A DNA stretch of 64,000 nt from an uncultured Siphonobacter sp. (GTDB lineage Bacteria > Bacteroidota > Bacteroidia > Cytophagales > Spirosomataceae). Shown in pieces: positions 1-8,976 of the stretch (positions are counted from its first letter, which is position 1; each line of letters begins with the position of its first letter). The stretch is from NCBI GenBank assembly GCA_913775095.1, contig CAJYIW010000027.1, forward strand, positions 1-64,000, in the 5' to 3' direction. The notes below the pieces were generated by a model. That model was not told the origin of the DNA and searched no databases. It saw only the letters and a program-made list of their open reading frames with translations. The translations under genes were made by a program, and so were the position numbers.

Positions 1-188
1 AAACTGAAAACTGAAAACTGAAAACTGAAAACTGAAAACTGAAAACTGAAAACTGAAAACTGAAAACTGAAAACTGAAAACTGAAAACTGAAAACTCAAA
101 ACTCAAAACTCAAAACTCAAAACTCAAAACTGAAAACTGAAAACTCAAAACTCAAAACTGAAAACTCAAAACTGAAAACTCAAAACTC
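1..188. repeat. Heptamer tandem array (AAAACTG/AAAACTC)
   Basis: An uninterrupted array of 7-bp units continues in from the left edge of the window. Twelve full AAAACTG units (7-90) follow a partial one. The next fourteen units (91-188) end in C or G in the order C C C C C G G C C G C G C C, and the array decays into CCCTATTA words. It resembles the short tandem heptamer repeats seen in many intergenic spacers of this window, but is longer and unpaired. Confidence 0.95.
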
Positions 189-320
189 AAAACCCTATTA
201 CCCTATTACCCATTTATTACGTAAAAAGGCCATTTATTAAATAATCATTACCCTTTTTCCAAGTCCTGATAACCCGATTGCCGGCTTCTATTTTTGTTCG
301 AATCTTAACTATAAACGAAC

Positions 321-1829
321 ATGATCCGGAATCAGTGGACGCTTGCTTTGTGCGTCCTTACTATTGCCTTACACGCCTGTATTAAAGACCACAATCCTCA
401 GCCGGTTCTTTCTGAAAATGCGGCTGCGTTCCGTGAAGTTTCGTCAACCGATCTGGGTGGCGAGGCCGCCGCAGAAATCTCGGCTTATGATTCCGCTACG
501 AAACGCCTGTTTACGGTTAATAACGAATCCAAAGCTCTCGTAGACGTACTGGATTTCTCTTCCTTTCCCGCCAAGAAATTACAATCCATTGATATTTCCG
601 CTCTGGGCGGTGTAGCGAATAGCGTAGCCGTTTCAGATGGGAAACTGGCCATTGCCCTTGAAGCAACCAATAAACAGGCCAGTGGGAAAGTAATCATTAT
701 CAACACCAGCACCCTGGCGGAAATCCGGCAGATTACGGTGGGTGCCCTGCCGGACATGGTTACATTCAGTCCTGATGGAAAATTCATCGTTACGGCCAAT
801 GAAGGCGAGCCCAACGCAACCTACACCAACGATCCCGAAGGTTCTGTTTCCATCATCGACGTTGCCAATAATTACAGTGTAAAGACGATTAACTTTACCG
901 CTTTTGCCAGCATGCAATCGCAGTTACTGGCGGGAGGCTTCCGTACCTTCGGACCCAACGCGGGCGATTTTTCTAAAGACATCGAGCCTGAATACGTAGC
1001 CATTTCTGAAGATTCGAAAAAGGCCTGGGTGACGCTTCAGGAGAACAACGGTATTGCGGAAGTGGATCTGATTTCAGGAACCATTGTGAAAATTAATCCG
1101 CTCGGCACCAAGGATTATAGCGTAGCCCTGAACGCTATTGATGCCTCGAACGAAGACAGCAAAATCGAGCTAAAAACCTGGCCGGTCAAATCTTATTACA
1201 TGCCCGATGCCATCTCTCACTTCACTGTTGGCGGAGCAGGTTACCTGATTACCGCCAACGAAGGCGACGCCCGCGATTACACGGCGTTCAAGGAAGAAGC
1301 CCGCGTAAGTACGCTCAAGCTCGATCCCATTAAATTCCCAAATGCGGCTGAACTTCAGAAGAAAGAAAACCTGGGCCGTTTGAACATTACGACTACTGCC
1401 GGTAAAAACAGTCAGGGTCTGTATGAAGAACTGTACGGCTTTGGTGGACGTGGATTCAGCATATTCAGTGCCGCTACGGGTCAGCAGATTTTCGAAATCG
1501 GCAAGGCTCTGGAAGAAGAAGTCATTAAAGCGGGCAAATACGATGATTCCCGTTCGGACGACAAAGGCGTGGAACCCGAAGGTGTGACCGTGGGTATGGT
1601 CAACGGAAAACCCACGGCCTTCATTGCTCTGGAACGGGCCGATGCCATTGCAGTGTACGACGTAAGTAATCCGACCGCTCCTACATTCCTGCAACTCATT
1701 GCCACCGGCGACGCCCCCGAAGGGGTACTTTTCGTAGCGGCGAATAAAAGCCCCAATGGCCGAAGCATGCTGGTGGTCAGTAGCGAAGGCGACGGAACGG
1801 TGAAAGTGTATCAGCCCGACAGCCTGTAA
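321..1829 (+). CDS. Choice-of-anchor I family beta-propeller lipoprotein
   Basis: The 502-residue product begins with a lipoprotein signal peptide; the lipobox is LHAC, with Cys about residue 20, so it is probably anchored in the outer membrane or periplasm. The body looks like a beta-propeller and carries the repeated TANEGEPN and TANEGDARDY motifs typical of choice-of-anchor I proteins, which are often annotated as alkaline-phosphatase-like. GVEPEGVT and GDAPEGV motifs near the C-terminus also fit. The family has no well-established reaction, so a catalytic role is not claimed. It is monocistronic, with a hairpin terminator just after the stop. Confidence 0.85.
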   Translation: MIRNQWTLALCVLTIALHACIKDHNPQPVLSENAAAFREVSSTDLGGEAAAEISAYDSATKRLFTVNNESKALVDVLDFSSFPAKKLQSIDISALGGVANSVAVSDGKLAIALEATNKQASGKVIIINTSTLAEIRQITVGALPDMVTFSPDGKFIVTANEGEPNATYTNDPEGSVSIIDVANNYSVKTINFTAFASMQSQLLAGGFRTFGPNAGDFSKDIEPEYVAISEDSKKAWVTLQENNGIAEVDLISGTIVKINPLGTKDYSVALNAIDASNEDSKIELKTWPVKSYYMPDAISHFTVGGAGYLITANEGDARDYTAFKEEARVSTLKLDPIKFPNAAELQKKENLGRLNITTTAGKNSQGLYEELYGFGGRGFSIFSAATGQQIFEIGKALEEEVIKAGKYDDSRSDDKGVEPEGVTVGMVNGKPTAFIALERADAIAVYDVSNPTAPTFLQLIATGDAPEGVLFVAANKSPNGRSMLVVSSEGDGTVKVYQPDSL

Positions 1830-1854
1830 CCTAGAGTATCTATAGACATTCCCT

Positions 1855-1887
1855 AACGTCCTGAAGGTTCAGAACCTTCGGGACGTT
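1855..1887. terminator. Bidirectional hairpin terminator
   Basis: AACGTCC and GAAGGTT pair with AACCTTC and GGACGTT around a short loop, followed by TTTTG. It lies between convergent genes and can serve both. Confidence 0.8.
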
Positions 1888-1910
1888 TTGTTTGCTGGTT
1901 ATGATCAGCC

Positions 1911-2816
1911 TTACAATTTCTTCACGTGTACGACGCAGGCTCCGAAAATACCCAGCCCATTTTTGATGTTCGAATAAATCGGCACGGCTTCCGTAAAGGG
2001 ATTGCCCCCTGCCTCCCGCTGGAGCTTGACACTTTCCATGAACTGGTAATAGTTGGGATCAACGTGGTAGAGGAAGGTGTACATGGGACCTTCGCTGACA
2101 ATTTTGGGGTCATTGTTTTTGCTGGCCTGTCCCACCAGAAAGTCGAGCTGAGGAGTTGAAAAATTTTTCTTAGTCTTTTCGGAATTGGTCAGAAAAGCGA
2201 CCACTGCGGTTTTATTCAGGGCAATCACCGTCGTGTCTTTGCCGTTGGCGTTCCATCTCACGGAGTTACCCACCCCGTTTCCTACCAGATAGTATCCCAA
2301 TTGATTGGTCTGGTTGCTGACCCAGGAGAGCGTCCGTTTCCGGTAAACCCGATAAAGGTTTTTCTCTTCCTGAACGTAGGTAAGTTTACCGTCCCGGAAC
2401 GTCAGAACGGAGACCGGTTTGGGTATCGTACAGCTGGCCATCGCAGGAGCAAATCCCTTTGTACTGACCTTCAGCGTGTACGTTCGGCCCGCTACCAGCC
2501 GAAACTGCCGCGTAGGAATGGCATAGGCATGAAGCTCCGGATGATAGGGAATTGTAATCTGCTGACTGCCGGAAGCCAGCACCACCGCCGCCGTTCGGAC
2601 GGGTTCGCCGGAATCCCGGCTGCCGCTGCCTTCGCCCAGAATCGGACGGCTCTGATTCACGACGACCTTGATTTGTTCGTCGGCTGGATTCAGGTAACAT
2701 TCCACGACCAGTTTGGGATTGGACTCGATCACGATGTCCTTCATCTCCTGCACGCAGCCGAACATTCCGCCAAGCGGGAGCAGTAATGCGATGATTTTTG
2801 AGTGCATGATTTTCAT
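1911..2816 (-). CDS. DUF4249 domain-containing lipoprotein
   Basis: A 301-residue lipoprotein with lipobox MFGC (Cys about residue 21) and the DUF4249 pattern: an early KLVVECYLNP segment, an immunoglobulin-like middle and a conserved YxFMESV region near the end. It follows the TonB receptor gene by 25 bp on the same strand, the usual arrangement for this family. It is therefore probably a surface or periplasmic partner of that receptor. The ligand is unknown. Start chosen at the first Met; the Met three codons later is equally possible. Confidence 0.85.
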   Translation of the reverse strand: MKIMHSKIIALLLPLGGMFGCVQEMKDIVIESNPKLVVECYLNPADEQIKVVVNQSRPILGEGSGSRDSGEPVRTAAVVLASGSQQITIPYHPELHAYAIPTRQFRLVAGRTYTLKVSTKGFAPAMASCTIPKPVSVLTFRDGKLTYVQEEKNLYRVYRKRTLSWVSNQTNQLGYYLVGNGVGNSVRWNANGKDTTVIALNKTAVVAFLTNSEKTKKNFSTPQLDFLVGQASKNNDPKIVSEGPMYTFLYHVDPNYYQFMESVKLQREAGGNPFTEAVPIYSNIKNGLGIFGACVVHVKKL

Positions 2817-2841
2817 TTCAGGTGGGAAGCCGGATGGATCA

Positions 2842-5223
2842 CTAGAATTTAAATTGATAGGAAATACTCGGTAAAATCGGAAAGAGCGTAATCTGCTTCA
2901 GCCGATTTTCATACTTCGGTTTTTTAGAATCACCGGAGACATTCACCGTATCCAGAAAATACATAAATGGGTTTTTGTAGTTGTACAGGTTATAGATACT
3001 GAGTTCCCAGGTTCGCTCAAAGCCTCTTTTCTTTCGATGAAACTGAAGGCCCACATCGAGATGCTGATACGCGGGAGCCCGGAACCCATTCCGCTGACCG
3101 TATTCTTCAAAAATGCGGGAGGTGTAATAGTCTTTTTCTCCACCCAGCAGGTCCAGTCCGCTGGAGCCTGTAATCCAGTATTGTCCCTGGGGCAGCGTCA
3201 GGGCCGGGCTGGTTCCATACACCCAGCTGGCCGAGGCCGTTATCCGGGAATTGAGGTGATAAACTCCTACCAGCGAAAGGTCATGACGGCGATCGTAACG
3301 AGCCCAGAATTTTCGACCGAAGTTGAGTTTATCGAACTGCTGCTGCGTCCAGGAAAGCGTGTAACCGGCCCATCCCGTAAACCGGCCTTTCTTCTTCTGA
3401 ATTAAAAACTCAGCTCCGTAACTCCAGCCCCGACCATGAGTCAGCTGGTCTTCCCAGTCCCCATTCGTGCTGAATGCCAGCGAAGTAGCTCCTTCCCGGT
3501 ACGCCACCATGCGGCTCATGGTTTTATAAAACCCTTCAACGGTCAGGAATACGTCGGAGCGAAGATCTTTTGCCAGCCCCAACGCCAATTGCCGCGACTG
3601 CTGGGGTCTGGTTCGGGCCGTAGCTGGAATCCATAAATCCGTGGGAAATCCGATCCCCGAATTCTGAAGTAAATGCACGTACTGATTCATTTCCGCCGCC
3701 GAGGCCTTCACTGCCCAGTGCCGGGGAAAGGTATAGGCAATCGCCAGACGGGGTTCAGGCCGGAAATAATCTTTGTTGCTGGCCGTCCGAAACGCCGAGT
3801 ATCGGAATCCCGCATTGATTTTTAGCCGCGGAATCGGCGTGTAGGTATCTTCAAGGTAAGCCGCGGCTTCCCAGGTATCGGAATTCCAGGCCACGGAGGA
3901 AACCGATGGGATATTCCCCCCGGCATCAGCGTAAGTACCGGGTCTGAACAGATGCGAGGTTACCTGAACCCCCGAACGCAGGATGTGCCGCTGGCCCAGA
4001 AGCCATTCGAGATCACTCTTGAGACCTATATCCCGAATGAATGAGTTATTCTCAAGCTCATATTTCTCTTTCTGTCCTTCCCGGCTGATCTCCCGTTTCA
4101 GATTTACCTGAGAGCTGAAATGAGTAAACTGACCTGATGTTAGCAGTGACAGCCGATTGGTAAACTGATGTTTCCAGCTAATTGTACCGGCGGCGTTTCC
4201 CCAGAAAGCCTTACCGCGTTCTTTCGTGATGGTACCTTTAGTAGTATAGATAAAATCGTCACGCCCCGTGTAAGCACTCACCAACAGGTAATCTTTAGGC
4301 CCCAGATCAAAACTCAGTTTGGCATTCAGATCGTAGAAATACCCGTTCTGATCTACCGGACCTTTGGATACGGCTCCTATAATCAAATCGGCATAGGTGC
4401 GGCGGGCCGAGATCAGGAAGGAAGACTTGCTTTTCTGAAGAGGTCCATGCACGGTCAGTCGGCTCGAAATAAGGCCCAGCCCTCCTTCCACGTGGACATT
4501 CTGCCGGTCCCCCTCTTTCATCTGCATCTCGATAACGGAAGATAATCGTCCTCCATAGCGAGCCGGGAAACCACCCTTGATCAGCGAAACCGACTGAATG
4601 GCATCCCCATTAAAAAGGGAGAAGAAACCAAATAAATGCGACGTGTGGTACAGGGGTATTCCGTCCAGCGTCACCAGATTCTGGTCGGGTCCGCCTCCGC
4701 GTACGTACATGCCCGTAGACCCTTCCGACCCTTTTTGTACACCCGGCATCAACTGAAGGGACTTCACTACATCTTTCTCTCCCAGCAAAGCAGGAATCTC
4801 CTGAATTTGCTCGATGGGGATGAAATTACGTGACATCTGCACCGATTCGGATACCTGATCGGGAGAGGAAGCCGTACTTTTGACAATTACTTCCCTGAGT
4901 TTCTGATCTTCCGGGCTCAGGCTCACCTCCTGCCGGGCATCCTGCCTGAGCCGAAGCTGAACAGTCCGGCTCCGATAACCCAGCAAGGTATACGCAAGCT
5001 GAATCAGAGAATCCGATGGCAAGGATAAGGCATAATAGCCGTTCGCATCCGAAAGTGTTCCCCTTCCCTGGGCCGATACCGCTACGCCAGACAAAGCATG
5101 ACCCGTCTGCGTATCTTTGACGTACCCGGAAAGAATACATTCCTTTCGCTGAGCTACCGCATTGCTCATTCCACACAGGAACAGGCTCACCCCTACTGAC
5201 CGTAAGAAGCAGATCCCTTTCAT
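2842..5223 (-). CDS. TonB-dependent receptor with carboxypeptidase-regulatory-like domain
   Basis: An outer-membrane TonB-dependent receptor of about 793 residues. A signal peptide ending in AVAQ is followed by a CarboxypepD_reg-like domain (SGYVKDTQTG onward), a plug domain with YVRGGGPDQNLV and LDGIPLYH, and a long beta-barrel ending in an aromatic strand (SYQFKF). I chose the Met at 5223 because it opens directly into a basic then hydrophobic signal peptide; an in-frame Met at 5244 would add seven residues. It is followed by the DUF4249 gene, giving a receptor/lipoprotein pair. The substrate cannot be read from the sequence. Confidence 0.9.
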   Translation of the reverse strand: MKGICFLRSVGVSLFLCGMSNAVAQRKECILSGYVKDTQTGHALSGVAVSAQGRGTLSDANGYYALSLPSDSLIQLAYTLLGYRSRTVQLRLRQDARQEVSLSPEDQKLREVIVKSTASSPDQVSESVQMSRNFIPIEQIQEIPALLGEKDVVKSLQLMPGVQKGSEGSTGMYVRGGGPDQNLVTLDGIPLYHTSHLFGFFSLFNGDAIQSVSLIKGGFPARYGGRLSSVIEMQMKEGDRQNVHVEGGLGLISSRLTVHGPLQKSKSSFLISARRTYADLIIGAVSKGPVDQNGYFYDLNAKLSFDLGPKDYLLVSAYTGRDDFIYTTKGTITKERGKAFWGNAAGTISWKHQFTNRLSLLTSGQFTHFSSQVNLKREISREGQKEKYELENNSFIRDIGLKSDLEWLLGQRHILRSGVQVTSHLFRPGTYADAGGNIPSVSSVAWNSDTWEAAAYLEDTYTPIPRLKINAGFRYSAFRTASNKDYFRPEPRLAIAYTFPRHWAVKASAAEMNQYVHLLQNSGIGFPTDLWIPATARTRPQQSRQLALGLAKDLRSDVFLTVEGFYKTMSRMVAYREGATSLAFSTNGDWEDQLTHGRGWSYGAEFLIQKKKGRFTGWAGYTLSWTQQQFDKLNFGRKFWARYDRRHDLSLVGVYHLNSRITASASWVYGTSPALTLPQGQYWITGSSGLDLLGGEKDYYTSRIFEEYGQRNGFRAPAYQHLDVGLQFHRKKRGFERTWELSIYNLYNYKNPFMYFLDTVNVSGDSKKPKYENRLKQITLFPILPSISYQFKF

Positions 5224-5244
5224 AGTTATAACAAGCCAGACCAT

Positions 5245-5870
5245 CTTGTGGGAAGGTCATGTTAGTGTCGATACAGACTCTTGATCCGAAAGCACAAGAT
5301 TCCCTTCCGTTTTTCAACCGATGCAAATCTTTATGAGGTGTGGCTACTGTATTATGCTAAGCAATAAACTACTAAGGCGGGGAATAAGAATAACAGGTAT
5401 TTCAAACGAGTAGAAGGCAGCTGCGGACGTTTCAGCTCTCCCCTAAAAAACAGATAAACCGTTGATTTAATCTCATTGACTGGAACAAAGGTCTTACTAA
5501 AATTTCACTAGCCGAAAAATTTCAGCCTTTACCGTAAAAATATTACCCTACATCAAACCAACTTCCATCGATACTTTATATAGTCCAATAAAATCTTTAT
5601 TAAGATTCATTCTCTGATTGTGTTTTACTTACAAAATTGTGTCGTCTACTTACCCGCAAAGACCACTAGCTCCGTCGGCATCATTTTTTTGAAAGCTATA
5701 TACCAACGCCAGCAGTGTCACGTGACTTGAGCCGAATCATCATGAATCCTGACTGGTACTGGAATGGTTCTACGCAGTTTTCGATATTCATACTCAGTGT
5801 TTTATGTAATTATGAGTACGGATTTCCGTAAGTGTTGATTCGTTACTTTACTCTCTAAACTACCCGTTTT
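5245..5870. other. AT-rich intergenic region, no gene seen
   Basis: About 630 bp upstream of the TonB receptor with no convincing coding potential on either strand. It presumably holds the receptor promoter, but no clear TAnnTTTG box was found. Short open frames are present but have no recognisable features. Confidence 0.6.
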
Positions 5871-5930
5871 ATGAAGACATCCATTGCTTTTTTTTCCTTC
5901 CTGGCTCTTGCCATGGCACTGCTGGCCTGA
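5871..5930 (+). pseudogene. Possible truncated lipoprotein signal peptide (19 codons)
   Basis: ATG opens a 19-residue product, MKTSIAFFSFLALAMALLA, which is a textbook lipoprotein signal peptide up to the residue before the lipobox Cys. TGA stands where a TGC or TGT Cys codon would be expected. It may be a nonsense-mutated or decayed small lipoprotein gene. No conserved protein could be recognised after the stop. Confidence 0.3.
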
Positions 5931-6058
5931 GGGCTCTACCATAGTACTGGTCATAAATTTTATTGTTGTTCGATGGAAAGTATAATACGAAACCATCAAA
6001 CTTCTTCTATTTTCGCAATAGAGAGCAGGCACAACTCTTCCGCAGGCTTTCTTTCTCT

Positions 6059-6430
6059 ATGCGTGGCATTTATTCCATTCTGCTGTTAATTGTTTCCAAC
6101 GTTTTCATGACGCTGGCTTGGTATGGTCATTTGCAGGTGAAACAGTGGCCTTCACTAGCCAAACTTTCACTCTTTGGCGTTATTTTCCTGAGCTGGGGAC
6201 TGGCCCTGTTTGAATACATTTTTCAGGTTCCGGCCAATCGCATTGGCTCCGATGAAACGGGCGGCCCTTTTTCTCTTTTCCAGCTAAAAATCATTCAGGA
6301 AGTCGTTTCGCTGACGGTCTTTACGCTCATGGCGGTGTATCTGTTTAAAACCGATAAACTGGCCTGGAATCACCTGGTAGGATTTATATTTCTCGTGATC
6401 GCCGTATTTTTTATCTTCAAAAAATGGTAA
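6059..6430 (+). CDS. DMT family protein (DUF486)
   Basis: A 123-residue inner-membrane protein with four hydrophobic segments. It matches the DUF486 branch of the drug/metabolite transporter superfamily in its TLAWYGHL segment, the LSWGLALFEYIFQVPANRIG core and a terminal FIFKKW. The frame is open back to 5963, but the family is about 110-120 residues long, so the Met at 6059 (MRGIYSIL) is chosen. Substrate unknown. Its end overlaps the next gene by 7 bp, so the two are translationally coupled. Confidence 0.85.
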   Translation: MRGIYSILLLIVSNVFMTLAWYGHLQVKQWPSLAKLSLFGVIFLSWGLALFEYIFQVPANRIGSDETGGPFSLFQLKIIQEVVSLTVFTLMAVYLFKTDKLAWNHLVGFIFLVIAVFFIFKKW

Positions 6431-6861
6431 ACGCCGGACGTTCGCTCAGGGGGCTGCTGTCAGCTCTTTTTGTACTTGCCTTAGTGTCCTGTTCCCGTCA
6501 GACCACCTCTCCTCTGGAGGGAAACTGGCGGCTGGTCTCCTACTGCCAGCCTAAAACAGACTCCACCTGTACGCCCATCGTCGTACCGGCTGATAAAATC
6601 GTTCTGATTAATCTGAATGAAAAAGGCGAGTTTAAGGAAACCTACGTCAATACCATTCCCATTCATTACGCCTTTCTGGGTTGTGGCAGCGGCTCGTTCC
6701 AGATGGAGGGTTCTTATCTGCAAATCAGAGCCTTATGTATGTCATCTCTGGACGGAAAGCTCTTTAAAACCACTTTTCTGGACCCTAACCGTCTGATCCT
6801 GAATCCGGTTACTCAGGACCGCAAGCTCCAAACGGGTGAGTATATACTGGAGCGGAAGTAA
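6424..6861 (+). CDS. Small lipoprotein, lipocalin-like
   Basis: A 145-residue lipoprotein with lipobox LVSC (Cys about residue 23). After the signal peptide the text SPLEGNWRLVSY resembles the first strand of lipocalin-like or META-type small domains, and the rest alternates like a small beta-barrel. Four further Cys residues could form disulphides. It overlaps the DUF486 gene by 7 bp. The exact family was not recognised and no ligand is proposed. Confidence 0.7.
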   Translation: MVNAGRSLRGLLSALFVLALVSCSRQTTSPLEGNWRLVSYCQPKTDSTCTPIVVPADKIVLINLNEKGEFKETYVNTIPIHYAFLGCGSGSFQMEGSYLQIRALCMSSLDGKLFKTTFLDPNRLILNPVTQDRKLQTGEYILERK

Positions 6862-6871
6862 GGGCTTTTCA

Positions 6872-7165
6872 CTACCGCTGCCTGTTTACTTCCTGTGTAA
6901 TCTTACCCGCCATTACTTCCCACAAGGCTGTCTTCTGAGAGCGTGAATCTTTCGTTTTAAACAGTACAAACCCTTCCCATATCTTCATCAGCGGGATCGA
7001 CAGGACATCTGATAGCATAACCCAATACACGGGATCAGGAAAACGTCGTCCCGACTCCCAGTTGCAGATGGTATGTTGCTCCACTTCCAGTTCTATGGCA
7101 ACGTCTAACTGCGTTTTTCCCTGGCTCAAGCGAGCATTTTTCAGAATTTCAGAGAATTTTTCCAT
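6872..7165 (-). CDS. Helix-turn-helix (Cro/CI-type) regulator
   Basis: A 97-residue protein with an N-terminal HTH_3 domain (about residues 5-60). The sequence runs LKNARLSQGKTQLDVAIELEV, then the recognition helix EQHTICNWESGRR and an FPDPVYWVMLSDVL hydrophobic helix. The remaining C-terminal region is short and basic, with no sensor domain. Target unknown. Its promoter side faces the AT-rich region before the GLPGLI locus, so control of that locus is possible but unproven. Confidence 0.85.
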   Translation of the reverse strand: MEKFSEILKNARLSQGKTQLDVAIELEVEQHTICNWESGRRFPDPVYWVMLSDVLSIPLMKIWEGFVLFKTKDSRSQKTALWEVMAGKITQEVNRQR

Positions 7166-7417
7166 AATTAAGTATTTTGTACTATTTAAAGAAATACCCT
7201 ATATTTTTACTTATCTATCAATCTAACTTTATAAAGGTATCCCTTGAAAACAAATCAAACCAATAAAGCATTCATTATCAATATATTGATTAAAAAATGT
7301 TTTATGTTTACATAAACATACAGCAATTTATCTTTATACATTAATTAAGTTATTGTACTTAATCGATAATTCTTATTCCATAGCTCTGTCTTTTCTTTTC
7401 GCGTATCACTACCTGTG
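7166..7417. other. AT-rich intergenic region
   Basis: A markedly AT-rich spacer between the divergent regulator and the peptide/GLPGLI region. It probably holds promoters in both directions. No gene was recognised and no canonical -7 box was found. Confidence 0.5.
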
Positions 7418-7559
7418 ATGAAATATCATCAAAAGAATACTCAGCTTTGAGCAACGAAGTACCGAGCTAATCTGTGGTCAGGGATCCGCTTGTGGTAGAA
7501 CAGTAAGAGAGATTGCTCAAACAGCCGCTGACATGGAAAAAGTGTACTGCGGCAACTAA
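7418..7559 (+). pseudogene. Possible frameshifted small-peptide gene upstream of GLPGLI
   Basis: A 45-codon open stretch (7422-7556, stop TAA 7557) has no start codon of its own. ATG AAA at 7418 reaches its frame if one extra T near 7424 is discounted. The restored product would start MKIIKRILSFEQRSTEL and continue with CGQGSACG and a C-terminal MEKVYCGN. The LSFEQ-type leader followed by Gly/Cys-rich text recalls leaders of secreted or modified peptides in Bacteroidota, but no family assignment is secure. A hairpin (7584-7608) lies between it and the GLPGLI gene. Confidence 0.3.
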
Positions 7560-7583
7560 TTATTGCTGTTATAATCCGATAGT

Positions 7584-7608
7584 ATGGGGGCGAGACATTA
7601 GCCCCCAT
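7584..7608 (+). promoter_or_regulatory. Hairpin upstream of the GLPGLI gene
   Basis: ATGGGGGC pairs perfectly with GCCCCCAT across a 9-nt loop, 18 bp before the GLPGLI start. It has no following U-run, so it is more likely a leader or processing hairpin than a full terminator. Confidence 0.55.
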
Positions 7609-7626
7609 CTACAAAAACCTTTTAGT

Positions 7627-8451
7627 ATGAAAACTTTCATTTATATTTTTTTATTCATTCATGGCTCGTTTCTCAGTCTCGCTCAGGTTATGCTGGATTC
7701 AGTCACCGTAAGATGCCATTACTTATTTACCTATCAGGAGGATTCCACTAATATTACTAGTAAAAAATCTGAAACCACTGTGTTACTGATTGGCAAACAT
7801 ATCTCAAGATTTAGTACATTAAATACGTTTAAAGCAGACTCTGTATGGTCTGTCATTAGAAAAGACAGGGAAAAGTATGGAAAAGAATATGCAATAGGTC
7901 TAATCTCTTCCATCCCCAAGACTAACTTCGATTTTATTATCTTCAAAAACTATCCCACTAACCATTTAACTGTTATTGATAATATTTTTAATAAAGAATA
8001 TATTTTTCAGGAAAAAACACCTGAATTAAAGTGGCATATAAAACCTGATAAAAAGCAGATAGCAGGTTATTCTTGTCAGAAAGCAGTCGCTAATTTTTCT
8101 GGCCGTACCTACGAAGCCTGGTTCAGTACTGACGTTCCTATAGCAGAAGGTCCTTATAAATTTTCCGGATTGCCCGGACTTATTATCAGTATTCAGGATA
8201 CAAAACATTATTTCAGTTTTCAACTTACTTCATTAATAAAACCTAAAATAAAGCAGCCTGTTACGATAACGAATAACAACAAAATTCAAACAACGCGGAA
8301 AGAATTTGATAAAGGTGTTCAATATTATAGAGATCACTTTTATGAAGTAACTGAGGCTCAAGGAATTTCTTTTGATCGTACGAATACTGAATTAAATAGA
8401 ATGATTGAAGAGGAAAAAAGGAGCCTGAATAATTTTATTGAAAAGAATTAA
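7627..8451 (+). CDS. GLPGLI family protein
   Basis: A 274-residue secreted protein with signal peptide MKTFIYIFLFIHGSFLSLAQ and the diagnostic motif SGLPGLIISIQD, the signature of the GLPGLI family (TIGR01200). Function of the family is unknown. The frame is open back to 7513, but the Met at 7627 gives the expected signal peptide. It is followed 6 bp later by a TonB receptor-like gene, as is common for this family, so the two likely act together at the cell surface. Base composition is clearly more AT-rich than that of most genes in the window. Confidence 0.9.
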   Translation: MKTFIYIFLFIHGSFLSLAQVMLDSVTVRCHYLFTYQEDSTNITSKKSETTVLLIGKHISRFSTLNTFKADSVWSVIRKDREKYGKEYAIGLISSIPKTNFDFIIFKNYPTNHLTVIDNIFNKEYIFQEKTPELKWHIKPDKKQIAGYSCQKAVANFSGRTYEAWFSTDVPIAEGPYKFSGLPGLIISIQDTKHYFSFQLTSLIKPKIKQPVTITNNNKIQTTRKEFDKGVQYYRDHFYEVTEAQGISFDRTNTELNRMIEEEKRSLNNFIEKN

Positions 8452-8457
8452 TGAAAC

Positions 8458-8976
8458 ATGCGGGGTATTCTTTTCATCATTCTTTGTTCCTTCTCTTTCC
8501 TCTCGCAGGCTCAGCACGTCATTGAAGGACGAGTTACGGACCCGGCGGGCAAACCCGTGCCGGAGGTTTCGGTTTGGGTGGAGTCCCGAACGAGCATGGT
8601 CACTTTTGCCCATACCAAAGAAGATGGTTCTTTTCAACTTAAACTGCATATCTCGCTGGACTCACTGGTTTTAAAAGCAAAAACCATGAATTATGCAGAG
8701 TATAGTCAGGGCATTTCCAATCAATCACAATCCATTCCGATAACCCTTCAGCCCCAGGCTACTGAGCTTCGCGAAGTGGTGATTACGAACCCCAGTCCCG
8801 TCCGTAGAAATGGAGATACGCTTAGTTATTCAGCGGATAAGTTAGCTACTAAAACTGACCGGGTGGTGGCTGATTTGCTGAAGAAACTTCCCGGCATTAC
8901 GGTTGAATCAGACGGACGATTTTATACCAGGGCGATCCCATTCAGAAATTCTACATTGAAGGCATGGACTTACTGA
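8458..8976 (+). pseudogene. TonB receptor-like protein, N-terminal part (frameshifted)
   Basis: It encodes a signal peptide (to SQAQ), a carboxypeptidase-regulatory-like domain (HVIEGRVTDPAGKPVPEVSV), a LREVVITN linker and the start of a plug-like domain ending LLKKLPGITVESDGRFY. After that the frame turns to nonsense and stops. The expected continuation YQGDPIQKFYIEGMDLLNGQ is present in the next frame starting at 8925, so one base, most simply a T in TAT-TAC, is missing around 8923-8925. Together with the following part the protein would be about 860 residues. Confidence 0.8.

Noticed and set aside
1-188. Repeat array at the window edge as a CRISPR
   Set aside because: Units are only 7 bp and contiguous, with no unique spacers and no cas genes nearby.
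1170-1694. 174-codon minus-strand open frame inside the choice-of-anchor I gene
   Set aside because: It is an antisense shadow of a clearly coding gene and has no recognisable domains.
5802-6032. 76-codon minus-strand open frame near 5.9 kb
   Set aside because: No signal peptide or domain, overlaps the better small plus-strand features, and looks random.
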